Below are positions 1 through 11,300 of a stretch of 64,000 nt of DNA, piece by piece. The notes under the pieces were generated by a model that saw only the letters and a program-made list of their open reading frames with translations, had not been told where the DNA came from and did not search any database. Both the position numbers and the translations under genes were made by a program. Positions within the stretch are counted from its first letter, which is position 1. The number at the start of each line of letters is the position of its first letter. The stretch is from Miltoncostaea sp036826475 (GTDB lineage Bacteria > Actinomycetota > Thermoleophilia > Miltoncostaeales > Miltoncostaeaceae). The DNA is taken from contig DAISWG010000013.1 in assembly GCA_036826475.1 (NCBI GenBank), positions 1 through 64,000 of the forward strand, given 5' to 3'.

Positions 1-1640
<1,640 letters not shown>

Positions 1641-1793
1641 GCGCCCAGGGTAACGGGCGCAGGAAGGGCCGAGGCGATGGTGAAACCGTCATTCCGTGTC
1701 CCGGACGCTCAAGTGTGGACGCGCTACAGTCGAATGCGACGACGAGTGACGGAATCGCGGCAGGGGCCGCGGAATCCCCGGAGGTGGGGACAC

Positions 1794-2048
1794 ATGCTTC
1801 AGGACCCGAACGGGCGGCACGACGCCGCCGAGACCGGCTGCGTGGCGCATCTGAGCGCCGGCGGCTGGGGGACGTACCACCGGATGGAGTGCACCGAGGC
1901 ACCCCACCGCGGCGACATCGGCGTGCGGGACGTGATCCACGGTCCGTGGCGCTACCTGGCGGCGCACTGGACGCCCTGCTCGCTGTGCCTGCCCCCGACG
2001 GAGGCCGAGCTGCCGTCGCAGGGGGCCGCGCTGCCCAGCGCGGCGTAA
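1794..2048 (+). CDS. Small Cys/His-containing hypothetical protein
   Basis: An 84-residue protein preceded by a strong ribosome-binding site (GGAGGTGGGG about 4 bases before the ATG). It has four cysteines, including a CSLC pair near residues 64-67, plus several histidines and tryptophans. A small metal-binding or redox role is possible, but no family is recognised. There is no signal peptide or membrane segment. It is divergent from ettA, with about 150 bases of intergenic DNA, and is followed 57 bases later by the thioredoxin-like gene. The RBS and start context support expression. Function is unknown. Confidence 0.6.
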   Translation: MLQDPNGRHDAAETGCVAHLSAGGWGTYHRMECTEAPHRGDIGVRDVIHGPWRYLAAHWTPCSLCLPPTEAELPSQGAALPSAA

Positions 2049-2105
2049 CACCCACGCCCTCCGGTACCCTCGGTCGGGGACGACCGAGGCGATGAGGAGC
2101 GGATC

Positions 2106-2843
2106 GTGGACGTGACCGAGGCGACATTCCAGGCCGACGTGATCGAGCGCTCGCGCGAGGTCCCGGTGGTCGTGGACTTCTGGGCCGCGTGGTGCGGCCC
2201 GTGCCGCCAGCTCGCGCCCGTGCTGGAGTCGGCGGTCGAGCGGCGCGCCGGCGCCGTGGTGCTGGCGAAGGTCGACATCGACTCCAACCCGCAGCTCGCC
2301 CAGACCTATCGGGTGATGAGCATCCCGCTGGTCAAGGGCTTCCGCGACGGCGACGCCGTCGCGGAGTTCGTGGGGCTGCAGCCGCCCCCGGCCATCGAGT
2401 CGTTCCTGGACGCGCTGGTGCCCTCCGAGACGGAGCGGCTCATCGAGGCCGGCGACGAGGCCTCGCTGCGCGAGGCCGTCGAGCGCGAGCCAGGCCACGT
2501 GGGCGCGCGGATCGCGCTGGCCCGGGTGCTCCTGTCCGACGGCCGCGGCGACGAGATCGTGCCGCTGCTCGACCCGGTGGCGTTCGACCAGGGCGCCGCG
2601 GCGCTGCTGTCGCGGGCGAAGCTGGCGTCGGTCGATCAGCCCGACGTGGTCGCCGGCCTGGCCGCCCTCGACCGGGGCGACGTCGAGCAGGCCCTCACCC
2701 ACCTGCTGGACGCCGTCCGCGTGGCCGGCCCGGAGCTGCGGGACGACCTGCGCTCGGCGATGCTCGGCGTGTTCGCCCAGATCGGCGAGCACCACCCGCT
2801 GTCGGTCCGCTTCCGCCGCCGCCTGGCCCAAGCCCTCTATTAG
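2106..2843 (+). CDS. Thioredoxin-like co-chaperone with TPR tail (YbbN/CnoX type)
   Basis: Residues 1-110 form a thioredoxin fold with the active-site motif W29-C30-G31-P32-C33 inside FWAAWCGPCRQLAP. The rest (about 115-245) is helical and TPR-like, as in YbbN/CnoX, with an EPGHVGARIALARVLLSDGR segment. YbbN/CnoX proteins combine weak thioredoxin activity with holdase function and pass clients to GroEL or DnaK in the cytosol. Both active-site cysteines are present here, so it could still act as an oxidoreductase (E. coli CnoX has a variant site). The GTG start follows GAGGAGCGGATC. Length (245) is close to the family norm (about 280). It lies 13 bases before the methyltransferase gene, suggesting co-transcription. 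Confidence 0.88.
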   Translation: MDVTEATFQADVIERSREVPVVVDFWAAWCGPCRQLAPVLESAVERRAGAVVLAKVDIDSNPQLAQTYRVMSIPLVKGFRDGDAVAEFVGLQPPPAIESFLDALVPSETERLIEAGDEASLREAVEREPGHVGARIALARVLLSDGRGDEIVPLLDPVAFDQGAAALLSRAKLASVDQPDVVAGLAALDRGDVEQALTHLLDAVRVAGPELRDDLRSAMLGVFAQIGEHHPLSVRFRRRLAQALY

Positions 2844-2856
2844 GCCCCGCGCCGCG

Positions 2857-3621
2857 GTGGGCTTCCGGCCCCCGGCCAAGCCGGAGACCCAGGACCTCTT
2901 CGCCGGCCTCGCCGGCGACGCCTACTCGCGCCGGGCGCGGCTGCTGTCGCTGGGGCAGGAACCGCGGTGGCACCGCTCCCTCGTCTCCCGTCTGCCGGTG
3001 GGGCCCGACGACCACGTGCTGGACGTCTGCACCGGCACCGGCGCGGTCGCCGAGCGGATCGTGCTCACCCACCGCTGCCGGGTCACCGGGCTCGACCAGA
3101 GCACCGCGATGCTCGCCGCCGCGCGCGGGCGCCTGGCCGACGCGGGGGTGCTCCAGCGGGTGACGCTGGTGCAGGGCGAGGCCGAGCGCCTGCCGTTCCC
3201 CGACGCGGCGTTCGACGCGCTGTCGGTGACGTACCTGCTCCGCTACGTCGACGACCCCCCCGCCGTGCTGCGGGAGCTGGCGCGCGTGGTCAGGCCGGGC
3301 GGGACGCTCGCGTCCATGGACTTCGGCGTCCCCCCGTGGGCCCCGGCGCGGGTGGCGTGGCAGGCCTACACCGGGGCGGTGCTCCCCGCCGCGGGGCTCG
3401 TGGTGGGCGGCCGGCCGTGGTGGCGGGCCGGCCGCTTCCTGCACGAGAGCATCCCGGACCTCTACCGCCGCTATCCCATGCCCGCCCTGCTCGGCGCGTA
3501 CCGGGCGGCCGGGCTGGAGGATGTGCGGGTGCGGCGCCTCAGCTTCGGGGGCGGCGTGGTCATCTGGGGGCGCCGGTCGCCGGCGCCGGCACCAGGGTCG
3601 CGGCCACCGGCGCACGGCTGA
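2857..3621 (+). CDS. Class I SAM-dependent methyltransferase (UbiE/MenG-like)
   Basis: A 254-residue cytosolic methyltransferase. SAM-binding motif I reads LDVCTGTGAVAERI (about residues 51-64), followed by the acidic GLDQS strand-2 end and motif LPFPDAAFDALSVTYLLRYVDD. This arrangement is shared with demethylmenaquinone/ubiquinone methyltransferases (UbiE/MenG). The opening PETQDLFAGLAGDAYSRRA resembles the KVFDxIAxxYD entry of UbiE, though it is more divergent. Menaquinone methylation is therefore possible but unproven, since no other men genes are near. The GTG start lies 13 bases after the preceding stop. The 3' end overlaps the convergent secreted-protein gene by 62 bases. Confidence 0.82.
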   Translation: MGFRPPAKPETQDLFAGLAGDAYSRRARLLSLGQEPRWHRSLVSRLPVGPDDHVLDVCTGTGAVAERIVLTHRCRVTGLDQSTAMLAAARGRLADAGVLQRVTLVQGEAERLPFPDAAFDALSVTYLLRYVDDPPAVLRELARVVRPGGTLASMDFGVPPWAPARVAWQAYTGAVLPAAGLVVGGRPWWRAGRFLHESIPDLYRRYPMPALLGAYRAAGLEDVRVRRLSFGGGVVIWGRRSPAPAPGSRPPAHG

Positions 3622-3970
3622 CGCCGCCCTCGGCGGCGAGCCACCGGCCGGGCCTGAGGCGCAGCCGCACCACCCGCCCGTCGCCCGGGGCGATGGTGCC
3701 GGTGCGTGCCACGACACGGGCGCGGGCGCCGTCCAGCCGCACCATGGACAGCGTGCGCGGGCCCGAGGCGGCGTTGGTCACCCGCACGGCGGTGGGCGCC
3801 GCCGCGACCACGCCGGGCAGGCCGGCGACGGCGTCGTCGCGCAGGGTCAGGTCGAGGACCGGGAGGCCCGCCGCCGCGGGCCGCGGGGCCGGATGCTCCG
3901 CCGCGACCAGGGGCACGGCGCCGAGGGCGATGCAGGCGAGCACCGCCCGGGAGGTCGTCGTCCGCGTCAC
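3560..3970 (-). CDS. Small secreted hypothetical protein
   Basis: A 136-residue protein starting at GTG, with ribosome-binding site GGAAGGAGCAGGCG. The N-terminus has positive charges (TRTTTSR) followed by a hydrophobic stretch (AVLACIALGAVPLVAA) that reads as a Sec signal peptide. The mature part looks beta-rich, with short repeated strands such as TAVRVTNAASGPRTL and RVVRLRLRPGRW, similar to small immunoglobulin-like or cupredoxin-like secreted domains. No catalytic residue is identifiable. Its 3' end overlaps the convergent methyltransferase gene. It lies downstream of the membrane glycosyltransferase on the same strand, but a gap of about 120 bases with no clear signal separates them in the wrong order for certain coupling. 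Confidence 0.6.
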   Translation of the reverse strand: MTRTTTSRAVLACIALGAVPLVAAEHPAPRPAAAGLPVLDLTLRDDAVAGLPGVVAAAPTAVRVTNAASGPRTLSMVRLDGARARVVARTGTIAPGDGRVVRLRLRPGRWLAAEGGVSRAPVAATLVPAPATGAPR

Positions 3971-4089
3971 CGCCTGCTCCTTCCACGAGGGGCGCCGGCG
4001 TCTCCGGCGATGTGCGGCCACGGTCCCACGGCCCCCACCCGCGGCGCGTCCGTGTCGGCACCGATATCGCCCGGCCGGGCGGCGGCCGG

Positions 4090-6186
4090 CTAGGGGCCCG
4101 CGGCGCCCCGGAGCGCGGTGTGCTCCGCCGAGCCGCCCACCGCCAGGACCGCCTGCTGGCTCGTGAGGCCGTGGGGGGTCTTCTCCCAGTGGAACGGGTT
4201 GCGGATGAGCTGGTACAGGGCCCGCCACGCGGCGACGTAGTGCAGGCACCAGTAGAGCGGGTTCAGCAGGGCGTACGGCAGCAGGTGGTGGATCCGCCGG
4301 CGCCCCACCGCCAGGGCGTTGAGCGCCACCATCATCGCGTTGCCCACGATCAGGTTGACCGCCCCCACCACCTCCATCGGCCCGGGGAGCAGGTCGGGGA
4401 TCTCCGGGGCGCCCACGAAGTGGGTCATCCACACCAGGGTGATGAGCCACATGACCGGCGCCAGCAGGAAGATCACCGGCGTCCCCAGCACCAGCAGCAG
4501 CAGGCCGACCACGCCGCGCACGCCCGCGGCCCTCGCCGTCTGGACGGGCCGCCGCGTGTGGACGAGGGCGGTCTGCATGTAGCCCTTGATCCACCGGGTG
4601 CGCTGGCGGATCCACGGCCAGTAGCGGCCGCAGGCCTCCTCGTAGGTGGTCGAGGGGATCACGCCGACCGTGTAGCCCTCGGCGGCGGCGCGGAGCCCCA
4701 GGTCGGCGTCCTCGGTGACGTTCCAGGCGTCCCACCCGCCGAGCTGGCGCAGCACCGAGGTGCGGAAGTGATTGGACGTCCCGCCCAGGGGGATCGGCAG
4801 CCGGAGCGTGTCGAGGCCGGGGAGCATGTAGTCGAACCACCACGAGTACTCGAGCGTGAACATCCGCGTCAGCAGGTTCTCGCGGGCGTTGAAGTAGTTG
4901 AGGCGCGCCTGGACGCACACCAGCTCGTCGCCCCCGGCCCGGAACGCCGCGACCGCCTCGCGCAGCTGGCCCGGCTCGGGGCGGTCCTCGGCGTCGTAGA
5001 TCACCAGGAACTCGCCGTGGCTGAAGACCAGGCCCATGTTGCAGGCGCGCGGCTTCGTCTGGGGGCGGCCCTTCGGGACCACGACGAACTTGACCATGTC
5101 CGGCGGGTGGGCGGCGCGCGCCGCCTCCAGGGTCTCGGTGTCCTCCTCCTCCATCAGGAGCAGGATCTCGAGCTTCTCCTGCGGGTAGTCGAGCTCGCGC
5201 AGGTGCGTGACGAGGCCGCCGATGATGTTGGCCTCGCGGAAGACCGGCACCAGCACGGTGTAGACGGGCAGCTCGTCGTCGGGGATGCGCGCGCCCGCCG
5301 CCACCGCGCCGCGGCGCACCGACCGCCACCCGGCCAGGGCGGTCACGAGCTTGAAGGCCACCGCGACCAGGAACGCCACGTTGGCGACGGAGCAGAAGAC
5401 GATCCCGGCCATCACCGGGTTCCACGTGAACGTGGCGGCGGCCACCATCGCCGTGGCGATCAGCGTCACGCGCTGGCCGCGCGTCAGGCCGTGCCGGGCG
5501 GAGGCGAGCGGGTTGGCCTCGTAGAGGGCGTTCGCGGCCTCGTCGGCCAGGCGGTCGGAGAAGACCGCGCGTAGCACCGCGTTGACGTCCCACTCGGTCG
5601 TCGCCAGGAACGCGACCTCGATGTCGGCCCCCAGCTCGCGCGAGAGCGCATCGGCCACCCGCGGGTCGGGCGGCTCGGCGGTGGCCACCCACACCACGTC
5701 GCCGCGGCGGTCGACGGGCACCCACCCCTCGGCCGCCATCCGCGACGGGGGCAGCCGGCGGACGAGGTGCTCGTCCAGGTCGACCCGCATGAGGTCGCAG
5801 AAGCCGATGCCCCACAGCTCGCCGAGCACCCGGTGCAGGTCCTGCCGCCGCACCAGGCCCATCGACAGCAGCACCCGGCCCAGCCGCTCGCCGCTGACGC
5901 GGTGGGCGGCGAGCGCCCGCTCCAGGTCGTCGGGCGAGATGAGCCCGCGCCGCACCAGGGCGTCGCCCAGGCGCTCGCCGGGGACGCCCGGCGCGGGCGC
6001 GGGGGTCTGCGCGGGGGTGGCGAGGGTGGCGCCCAGCTCGGCGAAGGCGCGGTCGACCTCGCGGCGGGCGGCGTCGTCGGCGAGCGTGGCGGCGCCGGCC
6101 CGGGAAACCGTGTGCCGGCACGCGGCGCGGGTGCCCGCGGCGGCGAGTCGGACGATCTCCACCGCTCCGCGGAAGGTCCCGGACAT
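4090..6186 (-). CDS. Membrane glycosyltransferase family 2 with N-terminal MshEN (GspE-N) domain
   Basis: A 698-residue processive-type glycosyltransferase. Residues about 60-200 hold an MshEN/GspE-N module with the repeat RLGDALVRRGLISPDDLERA and a second copy ERLGRVLLSMGLVRRQDLHRV; in MshE this fold binds c-di-GMP. After two membrane helices (about 250-300) comes a GT2 catalytic core with VLVPVFREANII, the metal-binding DAEDRPEP (near 396), TEDADLGLR (near 491) and QRTRWIKG (near 529), the last two typical of cellulose-synthase-like enzymes. Three or more C-terminal membrane helices follow. The combination resembles NfrB-like proteins. The sugar product is unknown; an exported polysaccharide is inferred. 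The start was set at ATG 6186 (RBS GAAGG), not the further upstream in-frame ATG, which would run into the divergent ATPase gene. Confidence 0.88.
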   Translation of the reverse strand: MSGTFRGAVEIVRLAAAGTRAACRHTVSRAGAATLADDAARREVDRAFAELGATLATPAQTPAPAPGVPGERLGDALVRRGLISPDDLERALAAHRVSGERLGRVLLSMGLVRRQDLHRVLGELWGIGFCDLMRVDLDEHLVRRLPPSRMAAEGWVPVDRRGDVVWVATAEPPDPRVADALSRELGADIEVAFLATTEWDVNAVLRAVFSDRLADEAANALYEANPLASARHGLTRGQRVTLIATAMVAAATFTWNPVMAGIVFCSVANVAFLVAVAFKLVTALAGWRSVRRGAVAAGARIPDDELPVYTVLVPVFREANIIGGLVTHLRELDYPQEKLEILLLMEEEDTETLEAARAAHPPDMVKFVVVPKGRPQTKPRACNMGLVFSHGEFLVIYDAEDRPEPGQLREAVAAFRAGGDELVCVQARLNYFNARENLLTRMFTLEYSWWFDYMLPGLDTLRLPIPLGGTSNHFRTSVLRQLGGWDAWNVTEDADLGLRAAAEGYTVGVIPSTTYEEACGRYWPWIRQRTRWIKGYMQTALVHTRRPVQTARAAGVRGVVGLLLLVLGTPVIFLLAPVMWLITLVWMTHFVGAPEIPDLLPGPMEVVGAVNLIVGNAMMVALNALAVGRRRIHHLLPYALLNPLYWCLHYVAAWRALYQLIRNPFHWEKTPHGLTSQQAVLAVGGSAEHTALRGAAGP

Positions 6187-6322
6187 CGTGCCTTCATCGA
6201 CCCCCCGGGCGGCCAACTGAGGTGGGCGCGGAAACCGCACCCGGGCGGGTGCGCGGGGCTCAGAACGGCGCCCCCACCGGCCGATGGGATCCCGAGGCAC
6301 GTCCGAGAGGGAGAGGGGATCG

Positions 6323-8056
6323 ATGGCGAATCCGGGGTCGACCACCGTCGCAGCGCCGCCGCGCGGCATCGGCGAGGTGCTCATCGAGATGGGCGCCATC
6401 ACCCGCCCGGTGCTCGAGGCGGCCCTCCAGCGTCAGAAGCAGGGCGGCGGCCGCCTCGGCGAGGTCCTCGTGGCGATGGGCAGCGTCACGCCGGAGGTGC
6501 TCGGCGACGGCCTCGCCCGCCGCCTCAACGTGCCCCGCGCCCGCCTCGGCGCGCAGATCGACCCGGCGATCCTGAACCTGCTCGACGACCGTAGCCGCCG
6601 CCGCTACAAGGTCATCCCCCTCGCGGTGGAGGCCAGCGGCGCGCTGGTCTTGGCGATGGCCGACCCGACGGACGTCCTCACCATCGACGACCTGCGGATG
6701 CTCATCAGCCGCGACATCCGCCCCGCCCTGGCCCTCGAGTCGGAGATCGAGGGGTTCCTGAACGCCGGATCGGTGAGCGACACCAACTTCCTCTCCGGGC
6801 TGGTGCGCGAGGCGGGTCCCGGCATGGCCGGCCCCCACGGCGGCCTGGACGACGGCGGCGCCGACCTCTCCGTCATCTCCGGCGGCTCCGCCCCGGTGGT
6901 CCGGATGGTGGGCTCGGTGGTGGAGCGGGCGGTGGAGGAGGGGGCGTCCGACATCCACCTGGAGAGCCAGCCGGAGGAGATGCTGGTCCGGTACCGCATC
7001 GACGGCGTGCTCCGCACGGTGGCGGCGATCCCGTCGACCCTGTCGCGCGAGGTGGTGAGCCGCATCAAGGTGATGGCCGAGATGGACATCGCCGAGCGGC
7101 GCGTCCCCCAGGACGGCCGCGTGTCGCTGACCGCCGCCGGCCACCGCCTGGACCTGCGCGTGGTGACCGTGCCGACGGTGCACGGCGAGGGCGTCGTGAT
7201 CCGCATCCTCGACACGTCCAACGCGATGCGCAAGCTCTCGGAGCTGGGCTTCGCGCCCGACTCGCTGGAGCGCTTCCAGAACTGCTACCGCCGCCCGTAC
7301 GGCGCCGTGCTGGTGAGCGGCCCGACCGGCTCCGGCAAGTCGACCACCCTGTACGGCGCCCTCCACAACCTGAACACGGGCGACCGCAAGATCATCACGG
7401 TCGAGGACCCGGTGGAGTACCGGCTGGGCGGCATCAACCAGGTGCAGGTCAACGGCAAGGCGGGCCTGACGTTCGCCACCGGCCTGCGGGCGATGCTGCG
7501 CAGCGACCCCGACGTGATCATGATCGGCGAGGTCCGCGACGGCGAGACCGCCCAGATCATGATGCAGGCGGCGCTGACCGGGCACATGGTGCTGGCGACC
7601 ATCCACACCAACGACGCGGCGAGCACGCTGACGCGCCTCACCGAGATGGGCGTGGAGCCGTTCCTCACGGCGTCCGGCGTCCTCGGCGTGCTGGCCCAGC
7701 GCCTGGCGCGGCGCCTGTGCCTGGAGTGCCGCCGCCAGGTGACGGTCCCCGCCGACACGCTCCGCGAGTTCGCCGGCACGGCGACCCTGCCCAAGGGGAT
7801 CGGGGAGTCGCCCAAGATCTACCAGTCGGTCGGATGCGCCGCCTGCCGCCAGACGGGCTACAAGGGCCGCCTCGGCATCTACGAGGTGCTGACGATGAGT
7901 GAGGAGATCGAGCGCCTCACCGCCGCGTCGGCCCCATCGTCGGAGATCCGCCGCCAGGCGCGCCGCGAGGGCATGCGGACGATGCGCGAGGACGGCGTGA
8001 TGAAGGTCCTCGCCGGCGAGACGACGCTCAACGAGCTCTCCCGCACCGTCGCCTAA
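6323..8056 (+). CDS. pilB: Type IV pilus / type II secretion assembly ATPase (PilB/GspE family)
   Basis: A 577-residue hexameric ATPase that powers pilin polymerisation or type II secretion at the inner membrane. An N-terminal MshEN domain has two repeats (GIGEVLIEMGAITRPVLEAA and RLGEVLVAMGSVTPEVLGDG). The core holds Walker A GPTGSGKST (333-341), the Asp box and Walker B DPDVIMIGEVRD (near 395) and the His box HTNDAA. The C-terminal zinc element has two CxxC pairs (CLEC near 466, CAAC near 506), as in PilB/GspE. The ATG start follows GAGAGGGGATCG. No other pilus gene is in the window, so pilus versus pseudopilus cannot be decided. It is divergent from the MshEN glycosyltransferase. Confidence 0.93.
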   Translation: MANPGSTTVAAPPRGIGEVLIEMGAITRPVLEAALQRQKQGGGRLGEVLVAMGSVTPEVLGDGLARRLNVPRARLGAQIDPAILNLLDDRSRRRYKVIPLAVEASGALVLAMADPTDVLTIDDLRMLISRDIRPALALESEIEGFLNAGSVSDTNFLSGLVREAGPGMAGPHGGLDDGGADLSVISGGSAPVVRMVGSVVERAVEEGASDIHLESQPEEMLVRYRIDGVLRTVAAIPSTLSREVVSRIKVMAEMDIAERRVPQDGRVSLTAAGHRLDLRVVTVPTVHGEGVVIRILDTSNAMRKLSELGFAPDSLERFQNCYRRPYGAVLVSGPTGSGKSTTLYGALHNLNTGDRKIITVEDPVEYRLGGINQVQVNGKAGLTFATGLRAMLRSDPDVIMIGEVRDGETAQIMMQAALTGHMVLATIHTNDAASTLTRLTEMGVEPFLTASGVLGVLAQRLARRLCLECRRQVTVPADTLREFAGTATLPKGIGESPKIYQSVGCAACRQTGYKGRLGIYEVLTMSEEIERLTAASAPSSEIRRQARREGMRTMREDGVMKVLAGETTLNELSRTVA

Positions 8057-8071
8057 CCGAGCAAGCGCCCC

Positions 8072-8096
8072 GGTGCCCCTCCGCGCGGGGGGCGCC
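8072..8096 (+). terminator. GC-rich hairpin after pilB
   Basis: GGTGCCCC (8072-8079) pairs with GGGGCGCC (8089-8096), one pair being a G-T wobble, around a 9-base loop. It lies 16 bases after the pilB stop. No T tract follows, so it may be a structure-only terminator or an RNA 3'-end stabiliser. Confidence 0.45.
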
Positions 8097-8149
8097 ACAC
8101 CCTCCCGGCGGGGGGGTCCGGGGTCCGCGTGGGGCCGTACCGTGGTCGC

Positions 8150-8353
8150 ATGCACACGGTCCTCGACATCGATGGGTGGGAGCAGCGGGTCGCCGAGTCC
8201 GAGGCGGTCCTGCTGCGCGAGTCGGTCCGCGGCGCGCTCGCGTCCGGCGCCGGCCTGCAGGCGACGCTGGAGATGGTGCGCCGCCGCATGCGGTCGCTGA
8301 CCCCCGTGCAGCGGGAGATCGTGGTCGGCGCCATCGACGCCCCCTCCCGCTAG
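8150..8353 (+). CDS. Small hypothetical protein (67 aa)
   Basis: A 67-residue, mostly helical, charged protein (MHTVLDIDGWEQRVAESEAV). It ends in a segment, LTPVQREIVVGAIDA, that looks like a short helical bundle tail. No signal peptide or membrane segment is visible. Its stop codon interlocks with that of the convergent nuclease-helicase gene in a shared CTAG (8350-8353). No strong ribosome-binding site is visible upstream. The reading frame is supported by amino-acid composition and by the tight 3' junction. Function is unknown. Confidence 0.5.
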   Translation: MHTVLDIDGWEQRVAESEAVLLRESVRGALASGAGLQATLEMVRRRMRSLTPVQREIVVGAIDAPSR

Positions 8354-11300
8354 CCCGCCCCCTCGCCCGGGAGCTGCGCCTCCGCCTCCTCGGCGAACCG
8401 GCACAGCGCGTCGGCCAGGCGCATCTGGTCGATGGTCCGCGCATCAATCTCCAGCAGGCCGGGAGAGGCCACCACGTAGGCGGCGCATTTGGCGCGCGAA
8501 ACCGCTACGTTGAGCCGGTTCCGCGACAGCAGGAAGTCGAGCCCCCGCGGCACGTCCTCGGCGGACGAGCTCGTCATCGAGAAGAACACCACGTCCGCCT
8601 CCTGGCCCTGGAACTTGTCCACGGTCCCGACCCGTGCGCCATCCGGCAGGGTCCGGCGGAGCCGCGCCACCTGGGCGTTGAACGGGGCCACGATGAGCAT
8701 CTGATCGGCGGGGACTCCGAGGCCCCGGAGGCGCTCGTACTCCCCCGTGATCCACGCCGCCTCCTCGGCGGACGACGTCGTGTCGCCGACATGGTCGATC
8801 TCCTGGAACCGGAGCCCGGTGCCGGCCGCGCTGTGCCGGGTGAGCGCGTCCCCCACCGGGGAGAGCCGGCCGGCGTAGAAGGCGCGCGAGATGAATCCGC
8901 AGACGTCGGGGTGCATCCGCCGTGTGTGGGTGAGGAACACGCCCATGTCCTCCGGGATGGTCTCCTCGCCGCCGAGGACGTGCTCGAGCACCGATACGCC
9001 GGCGCCCGGCGGATGGACCCCCTGCGTGACCTGCGGCAGCTGGGCGGGATCGCCGAGCAGGATCAGCCGGCGCGAACTCATGCCCATCGCGAGGGCGTCC
9101 GCCAACGACACCTGCCCGGCCTCGTCGATGACCAGGACATCGACGTGCTCCTGCATGTCCTCGCGGGCGAACAGCCACGCGGTGCCGGCCAGCAGGTCGA
9201 GCTCCGGGTCGAGCATGTCGGGATTCGCGAACGTCGTGGTGATCCGCTCACCCTCGAACTGCGACTCGGGGTTGTCCTCGCTGCCCTTCTTGCGCCCCAC
9301 GAACGCGAGGCCCTCATCCGCCGCGACGGCCTCGATCTCCTCCAGCAGGTTGTGGATGGCGCGATGGCTCGGGGCGGCCACGCCGACCCGCTTGCCGTCC
9401 CGGATGAGTTGGGTGACAAGCCGCGCGCCGGTGTAGGTCTTGCCGCTGCCGGGCGGGCCCTGGACGACGAGGTAACCGGGGTCGATGCGCGGCACGAGCG
9501 CCCGGATCGCGTCGACCCCCTCGCGTTGGACGGGCGCGCCGTCCAGCGGAGGCCGCCGCGCCAGCAGCCGCATCAGGTGGGGGGCGCGAGCGTCGCCCTC
9601 GCCGTCCCGGACGATGCGCCCGAGCCGCGTGAGCGCGTCCCGCTGACAGCGGGTGTCGTAGGGCCCGCTGGGCATCAATGCCGCGGGGAGCGGATCGCCG
9701 GAGCGCTTCTTCCCGCGCTTCAGCACCAGCGTGCCCAGCTCCGGGTCGATCTCCACGATCGTCCCCGCGCCCTTCCCGGTCGCAGGGTCGTGGGGCTGGT
9801 CCCGGGCGCCGAGGCGCAGCTCCTGCGGGGGGAAGCGCATCGGGTAGAGGAACGATTGCTTCTCGGGCGCCGGTTCCCCGTCCGCGATCAGGCCGCCGAT
9901 CGACTCGGCGTCGCGCTCGAGCTCCTCCGGGGTCATGAGTCGGCGCGCGAAGTAGGCCCACCACGACGGCTTGGCCTCCCGCCGGTGGTGGTCGAGCAAC
10001 GCACCGAGCAGCCGGACGTGCTCGTCGGTCCGGGCCTCCAGCTCCTCGCGCAGCCGTGCGCGCTCCAGGGCCGCCTCGTGCTCCTCGGGCGTCGGCGGCT
10101 CCCGGGGCGGCACCTCGTGCCAGGCGATCTCGCCGTGCTCGTCTACGGCCTCGGCTCGCCGCTCCAGGAGCCAGTCGCGCAGGCGCAGCGTGGCGATGCA
10201 GTCATCGCGGTTGTACGCCTCGATCGCGTCGAGGGTCGCCTGGTCTCGTGTCTCGCGCCAGCCCTCGTAGCCCAGCGTCGCCCCCATGCCACCGAGCGGG
10301 TTCTCGCGGACGAAGAAGAACTGCTCCACGTCCTTCAGCGAGTAGCCCGGATGGGAAATGCGCATCGACTGGCGAACCACGCCGTAGAGGTCGACGAAGA
10401 CCTCCTGTCGCAGCAGGTCGTCCATCGCGTCCTCGCGGGTCCCGTACTCGCCCATCAGGCGCTTGAACGTGGACGGCTCGTACGGGGCGTAGTGGTAGAC
10501 GTGCAGCCCAGGGTCGGCCGCCCGGCGCTCGGCGATCAGGTCCATTACGGCCTCGAACGCCGCGCGCTCCTGCTCGCGATCGTGCGCCCAGAACGCCTGG
10601 TAGCGCTCCTCGCCGCCCTCCGCCCAGGCGATCCCGAACAGGAACTCGAGGCCGCGGGGCACCCCCCACAGCTCGTCGCCCTCGATGTCCAGGAACAGGT
10701 CGCCCTCCGCGGGTAGGGGCATACGAGCGAAGCCGCGATCCGGCTCGGGCGGGAGGAGTTCGTAGGTGTGAACCCCGGTCCGGCGTGCGCCGAGCTGCAG
10801 GCGCGCCTGGTCGTGGAGCCGCTGGAGCATCGCGGTGGAGATGCCCGCGACGCCGCGGGCGGGGTCGTGCTCGCCCAGGGCCTGCAGGGTCTCCACGCCG
10901 GCCGGCGCCAGCAGGCGCACGTGGCCGCGCCGGATCTCGGCGACACGGCAGAGGTGGTCGACCTCGTCCCACCATGCGTTGCAAAGCCCGGCCCAGTCGC
11001 AGATCGCGCAGTGGTCGCACGGGTACGGCTCGGTCTCGTGCCCCGATGCCCGGGCGGCGTCGAAGCGCCGGCGCAGCCGCCGGTAGTAGGCGTCGAACTC
11101 CCCCGTCCGGAACGTCTCCGTGCGGCCGTCGCCGAGGTGGACGTGCATGTCCTCGGGCGGCTCGCCCTGCACGTGGGCGATCAGCTCCGAGTAGACGAGC
11201 AGCTGCAGCAGGTAGCCCGGATGGGGCTCGCGCGCGAGCTTGGCGTCGACGGCCTCGTAGCCCCAGAGCCCCAGCTCGGTCGGCCGCGGCACCGACACGA

